The notes: generated by a model not told the origin, from the letters alone. A stretch of DNA of 64,000 bases from Bacilli bacterium (GCA_900752905.1 CAADWX010000005.1:28720-92719), one strand, 5' to 3'. Shown: positions 1 through 8,340, numbered from the stretch's first letter. Made by a program: numbers and translations.

Positions 1-562
1 CACTACCAATGCTTTCAACTACGTAACTTCCTGGATCAATATCAACTCCAACTTTATAGTATCCACCTTGATTCCAATTACTTTGATTATTCAATATTTC
101 ATAAATCTCTTTAGCACCTTTAACACCAAGCTTTTCAAATGACGAAACATTTATTAAAACTCCCCTTGTTTCAAGATTACCAACTGAATGAACTTTTACA
201 TATCCAAAGCTATCAAAGTTTTCATTATCTACTATATTTCCAGCTCCATCTTTTTCACAATAATAAGAACCACTTCCACTAAATTTAACAAAAGCATATT
301 CTCCAGCAGGAATATCTCCTTGAATATAACTTCCTGTATCAAATGCTAGTTTTTCATCAAATAGTGCTGATATTTTTACTATCATTTTTTCTGATTCAGT
401 TAATTCTTTTGTTTCTTGTTTTTTAGTTGAAGAAGAATTAGAAGAGTTTGAACTAGAATTATTATTGCTATAGTTATCATCATTAGAAGATGATGAACCA
501 CAACCAGTAATAGTGAATACCATTAATAATATTAGAGCAACAGATAAGATTTTTTTCTTCAC
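1..562 (-). CDS. Putative lipoprotein, 3' end outside the window
   Basis: The minus-strand frame opens with GTG at 560-562, behind a GGAG site, and runs off the left edge after 187 codons. The product starts with a Lys-rich lipoprotein signal and a lipobox (TITGC at about residues 16-20). A long Ser/Asn linker follows, then a region holding two related motifs, SYIQGDIPAGEY and YYKVGVDIDPGSY. Such 'DIpaGeY' repeats occur in uncharacterised surface lipoproteins of Bacillota. It is probably anchored to the outer face of the membrane. No enzymatic motif is visible and no function is claimed. It is divergent from the XRE gene at 667. Confidence 0.75.
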   Translation of the reverse strand, partial: MKKKILSVALILLMVFTITGCGSSSSNDDNYSNNNSSSNSSNSSSTKKQETKELTESEKMIVKISALFDEKLAFDTGSYIQGDIPAGEYAFVKFSGSGSYYCEKDGAGNIVDNENFDSFGYVKVHSVGNLETRGVLINVSSFEKLGVKGAKEIYEILNNQSNWNQGGYYKVGVDIDPGSYVVESIGS

Positions 563-666
563 AAGAACACTCCTTTCATTTTTATTATATCATATAAACT
601 TTGAACAGACGACATATTTTTTAAACTTTTTATGAAATAATTTTACTAGAAAGGAAGTGAGGTACT

Positions 667-906
667 TTGACTAGTAGATATTCTAAAGAACAGTTATCAT
701 TAATTGTTAGAAAAAATATAAAGAAATATCGTTTAATGAGAAAGTACACACTTCAAGAACTTGCAGATTTAACTGGACTTACTCATGGCTATGTTAGAGA
801 TTTGGAGTGCTTATCAATAGATAAAACACCATTACTAGAAACAATAGGAAAATTTGCCGATGCTTTAGAAATAGATATTAGGCAATTATTTGATGATCCA
901 AATTAG
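667..906 (+). CDS. XRE-family helix-turn-helix regulator, 79 aa
   Basis: A short protein made almost entirely of one Cro/C1-type helix-turn-helix (residues about 10-70, with TLQELADLTGLTHGYVRDLE as the HTH core). The start is TTG at 667, placed by the AAGGAAGTGAGG site just upstream; no in-frame ATG fits better. It has no sensor or oligomerisation domain. It lies directly upstream of the ApeA-like defence gene, so it may control that gene, but no operator is demonstrated. Confidence 0.75.
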   Translation: MTSRYSKEQLSLIVRKNIKKYRLMRKYTLQELADLTGLTHGYVRDLECLSIDKTPLLETIGKFADALEIDIRQLFDDPN

Positions 907-935
907 TACAAAACTATTTCTTATTTTTTAAAATA

Positions 936-944
936 TGGTATAAT
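936..944 (+). promoter_or_regulatory. Extended -10 promoter upstream of the ApeA-like gene
   Basis: TGGTATAAT is an extended -10 element (TGnTATAAT). The -35 region is poor, as expected for this class. Transcription from it would start just before the hairpin at 958-985. Confidence 0.45.
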
Positions 945-957
945 TAAGATAGATTTC

Positions 958-985
958 GTATCATTCAATAGAATGATACTTTTTT
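958..985 (+). terminator. Hairpin plus T-run in front of the ApeA-like gene
   Basis: GTATCATT / AATGATAC form a perfect 8-bp stem with a 6-nt loop followed by six T. It may end the XRE gene, or act as an attenuator, because it lies after the extended -10 element and before the next ribosome binding site. Confidence 0.7.
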
Positions 986-1001
986 GTTGGGAGGTTTTAA
1001 A

Positions 1002-2420
1002 ATGAGTAATACTAATAATGATGTTACTATTGGTGGGAAGTGGAAAATACTAGATAAACAATATCAAGGAGATTTAACTTTTAATAAAACAAATGGAATT
1101 ATAATATTATCAATTTATTATAAAGATAATGAAGAATTTTTGGCTTGGATGGATAAACCAACAGAAATAACAACTATAACAGGAAAATTAAATCAAGAGA
1201 TTAAATGTACTTTGGTAGATTGTCAGATTGTAAAAAGACATTCTGATGGTTTTGTTAGACATCATATAGTGATAGTTGCAAAAAATATGTTTATTAATAT
1301 TTCTAAATCAGAAAAGTCAGATATTAAATTTAATGAAGTTCATTTTCAAATTCCAAATATAATTAAGTGGTCACAGTTAAGTGGTTTTGAGTATATGGAT
1401 GATCCCTCTTATACATTTAAAATAGGATATAAATTTAAAGACAAAATATCAGAAAAAATAGATGATAACACTACCATTGAGTTTGTTCCAGTATTTGGAA
1501 AATTTAATTTCGATATGCAAATTGAAAGTTTGGATATTTCACAACATGTCGAGGTAAGAATTAAAAAGAAAGAAGAAAAGTCATATGAAGAATTTTTTAA
1601 AGACTTTGATATGATTATGAACTTAATAACATTAGCAACGGGTTTAAAAATTAATGTTTCATTAGTACAAGGTATTAATTATAAAAAATATACTGCTAAA
1701 GTTGGTAAAAAATATAATTATATAAAATATGAAATAATAAAAAATAAAATGAACAATTTATCAACTAGTAATCCCGATAAACTAGAGAGTATTAGAAACT
1801 TTTTATTTAATCTTCAAGAATTTGCATCTACGGATAAATTAAAAAAATGGTTTAATACATATCAAGATTATAATAATATTTATAATTTATATAACTTAGG
1901 AATTAATAATGATATTCCAGATGAGATAAAATTTTGTAATTTAATGCAAGCATTGGAATTAATGCATACACAAAAATATAAAAAAACGGATAAGTTTTTT
2001 AAACATATTGAAGAAAAATTTGAGGATAATAAGGAAATAATTGATTTAATAGAAAAGAATCCAGATCAAGTTGACAATGGCTATATAATTTTAAAAAATC
2101 GCATTATTGATATCTTTATAAATGATTTTAAGCTTACAATTAAAGAAAACCTTATAGATAAAATTGATGACTTATCAACTAGATTTTCTGATACAAGAAA
2201 TTATTATACACATTATGATGATGCAAAAAAAGATAAATGTCTTGTTGGGAAAAATTTAAAATATGGTATATACATTCTTGACTATTTAGTATCTAATTAT
2301 ATTTTACAAAATTTAGGATTTAATATAGATGAGATTAATTCAAAAAAGGATTTAGTATTAAATGATATTCATAATGAAGAAATGATAGATAAGATTATTA
2401 AAAATGAAAGGATTAGTTAG
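1002..2420 (+). CDS. ApeA-like HEPN-domain abortive-infection protein
   Basis: A 472-residue protein. The N-terminal about 150 residues resemble the ApeA N-terminal domain (GGKWKILD start, beta-rich, ending near FQIPNIIKWSQLSGF). The C-terminal half is helical and carries a HEPN ribonuclease signature, RNYYTH (R-x4-H), near residue 400. ApeA proteins are single-gene antiphage systems thought to cleave RNA through the HEPN domain and stop growth of infected cells. The ATG at 1002 is chosen because GGGAGG lies just before it. An HTH gene lies upstream and a broken HEPN-like gene starts 3 bp downstream. The assignment rests on motif recognition, not on a search. Confidence 0.65.
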   Translation: MSNTNNDVTIGGKWKILDKQYQGDLTFNKTNGIIILSIYYKDNEEFLAWMDKPTEITTITGKLNQEIKCTLVDCQIVKRHSDGFVRHHIVIVAKNMFINISKSEKSDIKFNEVHFQIPNIIKWSQLSGFEYMDDPSYTFKIGYKFKDKISEKIDDNTTIEFVPVFGKFNFDMQIESLDISQHVEVRIKKKEEKSYEEFFKDFDMIMNLITLATGLKINVSLVQGINYKKYTAKVGKKYNYIKYEIIKNKMNNLSTSNPDKLESIRNFLFNLQEFASTDKLKKWFNTYQDYNNIYNLYNLGINNDIPDEIKFCNLMQALELMHTQKYKKTDKFFKHIEEKFEDNKEIIDLIEKNPDQVDNGYIILKNRIIDIFINDFKLTIKENLIDKIDDLSTRFSDTRNYYTHYDDAKKDKCLVGKNLKYGIYILDYLVSNYILQNLGFNIDEINSKKDLVLNDIHNEEMIDKIIKNERIS

Positions 2421-2423
2421 TGT

Positions 2424-2960
2424 ATGAAGCAATCAAACAATGAAGTTGTAATACCGCTATCTTTAATAATGGTTAAGTCTCAATGGTGGTTATCTGCACT
2501 AATTGAACAAATAAGCCGAGTAGAAAAAAATATGAATTCGCCTAAATATGAAGAGCAAGTACAAAGAATGGCTGATGATCATTTTTTGAAAGTAGCACTA
2601 AAAAAATTATGTGGATGGTTAACTGAATTTGATAAATATGTAGAGAAATTTGAAGATATATTAAAAAAATTAAAATCATTGTATGATATTAAATTGTTGA
2701 GAGATGTTTCTGAACACGAAATTGATTATTATAAGTAAAATGGTAATAAGCAAAATAAATTTATTAATAAAGATTATAATCAATCCATAATAAGGCCATT
2801 AATAATAAATGATGTATATCATATTGGTGGAAAAATTAATATTAATGAATTGAAATCTATATTGGAAGAATTAGAAACAATATTAAACAATAATAACTAT
2901 AATTTTAAATTTGAAGCAATATCTGTATTAGATAAATTAATGGAGGAACCAATAGCTTAA
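2424..2960 (+). pseudogene. Broken HEPN-like gene, in-frame stop at 2736
   Basis: The frame starts three bases after the ApeA-like stop and reads 104 codons to a TAA at 2736-2738. The same frame then stays open for 73 further codons to 2960, with plausible composition throughout, so one nonsense mutation probably split a 178-residue protein. Just before the stop is RDVSEH followed by EIDYYK, an R-x4-H motif like those of HEPN-type proteins. The 104-residue product may still be made. Its tight coupling suggests a partner of the upstream defence gene. The family is not recognised. Confidence 0.5.
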
Positions 2961-3030
2961 AAAGTCTTCCATTTATCAAAAAAAAATGGTATTATTATTT
3001 TAGTGATTAGTTGTTTATTAACTTTTACTT

Positions 3031-3062
3031 TGGGGGTTCAGATAACATTTGTTATCGCCCCA
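3031..3062 (+). other. Nested hairpin of unknown role
   Basis: An outer TGGGG/CCCCA pair encloses GATAAC/GTTATC. It is more GC-rich than its surroundings. There is no T-run after it, so it is not a simple terminator. Confidence 0.35.
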
Positions 3063-3074
3063 TTTATAAAAATA

Positions 3075-3107
3075 AAACTAAGAATTAATTTTCTTAGTTT
3101 TTTCTTT
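3075..3107 (+). terminator. Rho-independent terminator
   Basis: AAACTAAGAA / TTCTTAGTTT is a 10-bp stem followed by a T-rich tail. It closes the ApeA-like region. Confidence 0.75.
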
Positions 3108-3201
3108 ATATATTTAAACCTTGTTAAAGACACACTGAATTTTATTTGATATAATATTTATAGTTTAAAACTTGATTTGTTCATAGATAAGAGGTGTTAT
3201 T

Positions 3202-4122
3202 GTGAATATTGAAAATTTAAAAGAAATTTTATTAGAATGTTATTCTAAATATTTGTGTTATCCTAAGTTTCAAAATGAATGGAATAAGAATAATAAATGT
3301 TTTGGTATGTGTGCAATAACATCTCTAATTGTTAATGACTATTTTAAAGGTAGTATTTGTAAAATTAATGTGGATGGAATTAGTCATTATTTTAATTTAA
3401 TAGAAAATAATATTATTGATTTAACTTCAGATCAGTTTTATTGTGATGTAAATTATGATAATTATGAAATTGTTGATAGAGAAAAAATACTAATCGATAA
3501 TACTCTTAATAGATATAAAATACTGAAAGGAAGATTAATAAATAAATTATTAAAACAACTTGATCAAGAGGTATTTAATTGTAAGTTGTGTAATAAATTA
3601 GTCGATAAATTTCCTAATGATACAACTGTATTTATAGGAAAAGACAATGAAATAGTTTTAGTTGGTGAGGCACCTGCAAATAATGGATGGAGAAAGAGTC
3701 ATAAATTGTGGAAAGACGTAAATGATAAAATATTACCAAGTGGTGTAGTTTTACAAAAATTATTTAATATTATAAATAAAGATATATTTGAAACGACATT
3801 TTTAGAATCGGTGAAGTGTTATCCACTTGAAAGAAAAAATTTAAAATTATGTTCTAAAAATTGCAAAGATATAATGCTAAGACAATTGAAAATTTTAAAT
3901 CCTAAATTAATTATTACTTTAGGTGAATTCCCAACTAGAAATTTACTAGATTTTAAATTTGATAAGTTTAAAGATGTAGTTGGTAATATATATGAAATTA
4001 ATGGTTATAAAATATTACCTATATATCATCCTAGTCCAATATCGCCAAAGAGTTATACTGGTAATGTACCTATATTTGAAAAAATAAAAACTTTCAGTAA
4101 TAAAAAAACTAAGAATTATTAG
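3202..4122 (+). CDS. YunG-like domain fused to a family 4-type uracil-DNA glycosylase
   Basis: A 306-residue protein starting at GTG 3202 behind GAGGTG. Residues about 1-105 resemble the YunG family: GMCAITSLIVNDYFKG, then ISHYFNLI and DLTSDQF. Residues about 120-306 are a uracil-DNA glycosylase: NCKLCNK, the catalytic-loop motif VGEAPANNGW, KCYPL with two more Cys nearby (a likely 4Fe-4S ligand set), LIITLGEFPT and the HPSP motif. The glycosylase half would remove uracil from DNA in base-excision repair. The role of the N-terminal domain is unknown; its conserved Cys and His suggest a cysteine-peptidase-like fold. The reading frame is continuous across the junction, with no sign of a sequencing join. 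Confidence 0.75.
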   Translation: MNIENLKEILLECYSKYLCYPKFQNEWNKNNKCFGMCAITSLIVNDYFKGSICKINVDGISHYFNLIENNIIDLTSDQFYCDVNYDNYEIVDREKILIDNTLNRYKILKGRLINKLLKQLDQEVFNCKLCNKLVDKFPNDTTVFIGKDNEIVLVGEAPANNGWRKSHKLWKDVNDKILPSGVVLQKLFNIINKDIFETTFLESVKCYPLERKNLKLCSKNCKDIMLRQLKILNPKLIITLGEFPTRNLLDFKFDKFKDVVGNIYEINGYKILPIYHPSPISPKSYTGNVPIFEKIKTFSNKKTKNY

Positions 4123-4129
4123 TTTTTTT
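4102..4129 (+). terminator. Terminator overlapping the end of the UDG fusion gene
   Basis: AAAAAACTA / TAGTTTTTT stem with a T-run, spanning the stop codon at 4120-4122. Confidence 0.65.
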
Positions 4130-4187
4130 CTTTGCTATTTTTTCATCTTAAAATAACATTATCAACTAATAAATCTAAATATATGTA

Positions 4188-4216
4188 TAAAAAAGAATTG
4201 ATCAATAGACCAATTC
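4188..4216 (-). terminator. Terminator of the small minus-strand gene
   Basis: On the minus strand, GAATTGGTC / GATCAATTC forms a stem with a 4-nt loop, followed by a run of T. Confidence 0.75.
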
Positions 4217-4219
4217 AAT

Positions 4220-4354
4220 TTAACAAATACCTCTTTTACAATTATTTCCATTTCCCCAGAATAATATAAAGAATATTATTAAAACTACAATTATAATCCA
4301 AAACCATCCTCCACCATATGAGTCATTATAACCATAATTAGGATAACCGTACAT
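4220..4354 (-). CDS. Small Gly/Tyr-rich membrane protein, 44 aa
   Basis: A minus-strand frame of 44 codons starting at ATG 4354 behind GAAGGGGG, with its own terminator at 4188-4216. The product begins with a Tyr/Gly/Asn-rich head (MYGYPNYGYN...YGGGW), has one hydrophobic helix at about residues 17-33, and ends in a short polar tail with two Cys. This layout resembles the YjcZ-type small sporulation proteins of Bacillota, which fits the spore-coat genes nearby. The similarity is of composition only. Confidence 0.65.
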   Translation of the reverse strand: MYGYPNYGYNDSYGGGWFWIIIVVLIIFFILFWGNGNNCKRGIC

Positions 4355-4415
4355 AAATACAACCCCCTTCAATATTATTATATTAAAAAAGGATTAAAAT
4401 CATTATAATGGATAC

Positions 4416-5954
4416 CTATAAATTAATAATGGATAAATATTTCTTATGTTTTTTTACTAATTCTTTTACGAATATTGATTCATTATTCTTTTTACACATG
4501 ATATAGCAATAATTTTCAGTTCTAGTAATTGCTACATAAAATAATCTTCTTTCTTCAGCAAATTCAATTTTTTCATGACTTGGATTAACTAGTCTTAATA
4601 TTTTATCATCTTTAATTTTATTAGGAAATCCTAAAATATTATCATTTACATTAATTAATATAATATTTTTTTCTTCTAATCCTTTTGATTTATGTACAGT
4701 CATAAAATACATATAGATTTCTTTATTATTTTTATAAATTATTCGATCATTTTCTTTATAGAAATATTTGTTATTTATAATTTTATTAATATCGTTATTA
4801 TTCCTTCCAAGTATAAGTATTTTTTCTTTATAATTTTTATATAAATCTTCTATTATTTTTATGAATGAATTAATAAAATTTGTATAATATATTATTTTAA
4901 TTGGTTTATCTAAATATTTATTAGATTTTAAATTCTTCTTTATTTGAAACTTATTTTTCATTACAAAATCTCCTGCTATTTTAATTAATTCTTGGCTATT
5001 TCTATATGTATTTTCGATTTTGTAAATAGTAGCTTCATTAAAAAAACTTTTAAAATTAACAAATAAATCAATATTGCATCCAGTAAACTTATATATTGAT
5101 TGAAAATCATCGCCTACAACCATTAGACTTGAAGATGTATTATTAATTATTTCTTTTATAAGATTAAATCTAATAAGAGAAGTATCTTGATATTCATCTA
5201 TTATTATGTACTTATAATTTAATTTTTTTTTGTAATTTTTAATAAATTCAGTGGCATATATAATCATATCATCAAAATCAATTTGATTATTTTCATTTAA
5301 ATATTTTTGATAGTTTAAATATATATTAAGAACCATAATTAAAAATATTTTTTCTTGTTTATACTTTTTTAAATTTATTGTCTTTTTAATTTTCTTTAAG
5401 AATGTGTTAAAATCTTTTATATTATAATTATTACATTTAAATAATTTTATAAAAGTAAACAGTAAATTTATAAATAAAGTTATATTTTTATCATTTTGGA
5501 TTAAAGAAAGATATTTTTCTTTTATATTTTTGTTTTCTTTTATATTGAAATAATAGAGTATGTTTTTCATCATATATTCGTTATTTAAAATATCAACATA
5601 TAAATATTCATGTATTATATTTAAAAGAGTATCTTCATTTGATATTTCATATTTTTTATTATCTAGACTTAATATATTTAAAGATAATTTATGAAAGGTA
5701 TAAACATCAATATCTTTATTAAATTCTAGTTTTAATTTTTTTTTTAAACTAAGAGAAGAAGCTTTTGTAAAAGAAATACATAAAATATCTTTATAATTAA
5801 TTTCTTTAATATTTATTAAGTTATATATTTTACCTATTATTGTTAATGTTTTACCACTTCCAGCACCCGCTACAACAAGAATATACTTATCACAAGATTC
5901 TGCTATTTTCTGTTGTTCTTTATCTAAAGTATTTCCGCATATTATATAGCTCAT
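4416..5954 (-). CDS. Short UvrD/PcrA-type superfamily 1 helicase
   Basis: A 512-residue 3'-5' DNA helicase. Motifs in order: Walker A AGAGSGKT (about residue 30), IIDEYQDTS (II), GDDFQSIYKF (III), TYRNSQEL (IV), TVHKSKGLEEKNIILI (V) and FYVAITRTE (VI). All core motifs are intact. It is about 200 residues shorter than PcrA/UvrD; the C-terminal extension and the 2B domain appear reduced. The ATG at 5954 is preceded by GGTGATT. Likely roles are repair or removal of protein blocks from DNA. It is not the house-keeping pcrA by length, and a specialised role is possible. Confidence 0.8.
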   Translation of the reverse strand: MSYIICGNTLDKEQQKIAESCDKYILVVAGAGSGKTLTIIGKIYNLINIKEINYKDILCISFTKASSLSLKKKLKLEFNKDIDVYTFHKLSLNILSLDNKKYEISNEDTLLNIIHEYLYVDILNNEYMMKNILYYFNIKENKNIKEKYLSLIQNDKNITLFINLLFTFIKLFKCNNYNIKDFNTFLKKIKKTINLKKYKQEKIFLIMVLNIYLNYQKYLNENNQIDFDDMIIYATEFIKNYKKKLNYKYIIIDEYQDTSLIRFNLIKEIINNTSSSLMVVGDDFQSIYKFTGCNIDLFVNFKSFFNEATIYKIENTYRNSQELIKIAGDFVMKNKFQIKKNLKSNKYLDKPIKIIYYTNFINSFIKIIEDLYKNYKEKILILGRNNNDINKIINNKYFYKENDRIIYKNNKEIYMYFMTVHKSKGLEEKNIILINVNDNILGFPNKIKDDKILRLVNPSHEKIEFAEERRLFYVAITRTENYCYIMCKKNNESIFVKELVKKHKKYLSIINL

Positions 5955-6128
5955 TTAATCACCATAACAAATTATAAATATATATAAATAATAATCAAAT
6001 GAATAAAATTTGATTTTTTTTGTATTGGTAAATTTAATTAATTAAAAATTATTATAAAAATATTAATTTTGGGTAAAAATACTATGCACAAATATACAAT
6101 TAGAATAAATTAAATCGAGGAGGATTTT

Positions 6129-6572
6129 ATGAATAATAATGAATATTTTTTCAATAAATATGCTATAGAAGATTTAAATAACTTTGGTATTTTACAGAAT
6201 AATATGATGAGTAATATTAATTTATATCAGCAAAAAGAAGGTTTTGAAAAAGGGAATTTGTTTCCAAGTTTATATGAACAATACAAAAATTATAGCCCAG
6301 CAAATTTGATTGCTAGAACAGAACAAGAAAGAATGTTTTTTGAACTATCAAGTCTATGTTTTGTGGCACATGAACTTAATTTATATTTAGATATTTATCC
6401 AAATAATTTACAAATGATTCAATTGTTTAATGATTATAGAAAGCAAGCAGACGAATTAAAACGTGATTATGAAAATAAATATGGTGTAATAAATATAACT
6501 AGTTCAGCACTTGAACAATCACCTTTTGCTTGGGTAGAACAACCTTGGCCATGGGAAGGAATGGTGGGATAA
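6129..6572 (+). CDS. cotJB: CotJA-CotJB fusion spore-coat protein
   Basis: A 147-residue protein behind GAGGAGG. Residues about 38-52 (EKGNLFPSLYEQY) match the CotJA signature (KGTLwpaLYsPY). Residues about 65-147 match CotJB: FVAHELNLYLDIYPNN, then FNDYRKQADELKRDYENKYG, and the C-terminal WVEQPWPWEG. In Bacillus, cotJA, cotJB and cotJC are separate genes in one operon; here A and B appear joined and C follows directly. CotJ proteins are inner spore-coat components made in the mother cell. The fused CotJA part is short, so it could also be an N-terminal extension of CotJB. Confidence 0.8.
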   Translation: MNNNEYFFNKYAIEDLNNFGILQNNMMSNINLYQQKEGFEKGNLFPSLYEQYKNYSPANLIARTEQERMFFELSSLCFVAHELNLYLDIYPNNLQMIQLFNDYRKQADELKRDYENKYGVINITSSALEQSPFAWVEQPWPWEGMVG

Positions 6573-7133
6573 ATGTGGGCTTATGAAAAAAGATTACAAT
6601 ATCCAGTAAATATTAAGAAAAAAGACTTAAAAATGGCAAAATATATAATAACTCAATATGGAGGTGCTAATGGGGAACTTGCAGCGGCTTTAAGATATTT
6701 AAACCAAAGATATACAATGCCAGATAATAGGGGTAAGGCATTACTTACTGATATAGGTACAGAGGAACTTGCACATATAGAAATGATATCAACAATGTTA
6801 TATCAACTTACCAAGGACGCTAGCTTGGAAGAATTAAAAGAAGCAGGTCTTGATACACACTACGCAGAACATAGTAATTCCTTGTATCCAACAGATGCGT
6901 CAGGTGTTCCTTTTACAGTTGCATATTTTGCAGCAACAGGAGATCCACTTGCTGATTTAATGGAAGACATGGCAGCTGAGCAAAAAGCAAGAGCTGTATA
7001 TGAAAATTTAATTGATTTAGCTGAAGATCCAGATGTTATAGGGCCTCTACTTTGGTTAAGGCAAAGAGAAGTAGTTCATTTTGCAAGATTTAAAGAATTA
7101 TATGAGTATTATAAAGAAAATTTAAACAATTAA
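6573..7133 (+). CDS. cotJC: CotJC, spore-coat protein of the manganese catalase family
   Basis: A 186-residue protein whose ATG abuts the cotJB stop codon, so the two are translated together. It carries the ferritin-like metal-ligand helices of Mn catalase-type proteins: GGANGELAAALRYLNQRY, TEELAHIEMI, EQKARAVYENLI and REVVHFARF supply the Glu/His ligands. Length and the opening MWAYEKRLQYPV are typical of CotJC. It probably sits in the spore coat and may handle peroxide. Its presence supports the view that this organism makes spores. Confidence 0.93.
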   Translation: MWAYEKRLQYPVNIKKKDLKMAKYIITQYGGANGELAAALRYLNQRYTMPDNRGKALLTDIGTEELAHIEMISTMLYQLTKDASLEELKEAGLDTHYAEHSNSLYPTDASGVPFTVAYFAATGDPLADLMEDMAAEQKARAVYENLIDLAEDPDVIGPLLWLRQREVVHFARFKELYEYYKENLNN

Positions 7134-7139
7134 TTGATT

Positions 7140-7165
7140 ACTGTTAACATTGTTAACAGTTTTTA
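7140..7165 (+). terminator. Terminator of the cotJ operon
   Basis: ACTGTTAAC / GTTAACAGT, a perfect 9-bp stem with a 3-nt loop, followed by a T-rich tail. It also abuts the stop codon of the convergent gene. Confidence 0.85.
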
Positions 7166-7462
7166 TATTTGCTTTTTTAACTCATCTACTTCACTTTGTA
7201 ATGCTCGAATCATTTTTTCTAACATATCAATAGTCTCATCAGTTGTATAATTTCTATTTTCATTTGCATTTTCAGTAATATTTCCTCTTTCCATTTGAAC
7301 CTGTTTATAAAATGCATTAGTACATAATACTTGTGCTATAAGCATAAGCCAATTGCCAAGGGCATTTTGTTCATTAGCTGTTGTATCATCAATAAGTAAA
7401 TAACCAACAACTATAGCGCTAAAGGTAAATGCTTTTGGAGGAATATCTGGAATAATATTCAT
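7163..7462 (-). CDS. Conserved small membrane protein with C-terminal coiled coil
   Basis: A 99-residue protein. ATG at 7462 is chosen because AAGGAGGA lies just upstream. The N-terminal part has a hydrophobic stretch (FTFSAIVVGYLLIDD), then NEQNALGNWLMLIAQVL, which looks like a second amphipathic or membrane helix. The C-terminal 30 residues are a charged heptad-like helix (IDMLEKMIRALQSEVDELKKQ). I recall similar DD..ANEQNALGNWL proteins as unnamed conserved proteins of Clostridia, but give no function. It is convergent with cotJC. Confidence 0.65.
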   Translation of the reverse strand: MNIIPDIPPKAFTFSAIVVGYLLIDDTTANEQNALGNWLMLIAQVLCTNAFYKQVQMERGNITENANENRNYTTDETIDMLEKMIRALQSEVDELKKQI

Positions 7463-7533
7463 AAAATCCTCCTTCTTATAAATATTATTAATAATAATAT
7501 TAAAGAAGAACAATTAATTGAATATATATTATT

Positions 7534-7908
7534 ATGGATTTAGAAGAAAGATTTAAAGAAATAAAAATTGAGAATATTATATTGATTATATATTATGTAT
7601 TAATATCTTTTTGCTTATATGCTAATAATGTGGAAAAAAATTACTTTTTAACAGGAAATAATAATTCAAAAGAATTATATAGAAAATTAAATATTAGTAT
7701 ATTTACAGTTGCTGTTATTATATATCTTTATTTTACATATGATGGTTATAAAGCTCTTAAAAATTTAAATATAAATGATTCTTTAAAGAAAAAAGATTTA
7801 ACTAATTTATCATTTATAGGATCTTTTCTTATTTTAATAAGTGGATTTATCTTTCTTTATATAGCATATACAGATGAAGAAATAGAAACAGAAATAGCTT
7901 TTACTTAG
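7534..7908 (+). CDS. Membrane protein with three predicted helices
   Basis: A 124-residue protein with hydrophobic segments at about residues 13-30 (IILIIYYVLISFCLYA), 53-68 (ISIFTVAVIIYLYFTY) and 92-112 (LSFIGSFLILISGFIFLYIAY). The charged loops give no known motif. The Shine-Dalgarno sequence before ATG 7534 is weak. The next gene (7952) runs in the same direction 43 bp downstream. The family is not recognised. Confidence 0.6.
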   Translation: MDLEERFKEIKIENIILIIYYVLISFCLYANNVEKNYFLTGNNNSKELYRKLNISIFTVAVIIYLYFTYDGYKALKNLNINDSLKKKDLTNLSFIGSFLILISGFIFLYIAYTDEEIETEIAFT

Positions 7909-7951
7909 AATAAAAAAAATTATTTAATTCATAATTATAATAGGTGATAAA

Positions 7952-8299
7952 ATGAAAAAAGATTTAATTATAGAATTAATATCTAAAACAAATAAAATAG
8001 AATTGAATTTAGTAACAAAGGCAATTAATATAATTGAAAGTAATAAATCATTAGTTATAGATGATGTCTTTTTAGCAAATACTATCGCGTCAAATATGAA
8101 AATATCACCATCAGATGCAGTAAATATAGCTATGAAATATAATAAATTAAAAGATAAAACAGTAGAAGAATTAAAAGAAGAAATTAATAAAATAGATATT
8201 AAAGTAAGTAAAAAAAGTAAGAAGTTTATTATAATAATTTTAATTTTTATAATATTAATTAGTATTATATTACTCATAATGTTAAATTTATTTAAATAA
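7952..8299 (+). CDS. Tail-anchored small protein of unknown function
   Basis: A 115-residue protein behind AGGTGAT. A helical, charged soluble part (about residues 1-90) is followed by KKSKK and a single C-terminal hydrophobic helix (IIIILIFIILISIILLIML), the layout of a tail-anchored membrane protein. It ends exactly where the CIRCE operator of the next operon begins. No family is recognised. Confidence 0.6.
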   Translation: MKKDLIIELISKTNKIELNLVTKAINIIESNKSLVIDDVFLANTIASNMKISPSDAVNIAMKYNKLKDKTVEELKEEINKIDIKVSKKSKKFIIIILIFIILISIILLIMLNLFK

Positions 8300-8326
8300 T
8301 TAGCACTCACACTTGACAAGTGCCAA
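8300..8326 (+). promoter_or_regulatory. CIRCE operator (HrcA binding site)
   Basis: TTAGCACTC-N9-AAGTGCCAA matches the CIRCE consensus TTAGCACTC-N9-GAGTGCTAA in all left-arm positions and 7 of 9 right-arm positions. It overlaps the -35 box, so HrcA would block RNA polymerase and heat shock would relieve the block. It controls the clpB-hsp20 unit. Confidence 0.9.
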
Positions 8327-8340
8327 AATAGTGATATAAT
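8313..8340 (+). promoter_or_regulatory. SigA-type promoter of clpB-hsp20
   Basis: TTGACA at 8313-8318 and TATAAT at 8335-8340 with a 16-bp spacer. The -35 box lies inside the CIRCE dyad. Confidence 0.85.
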
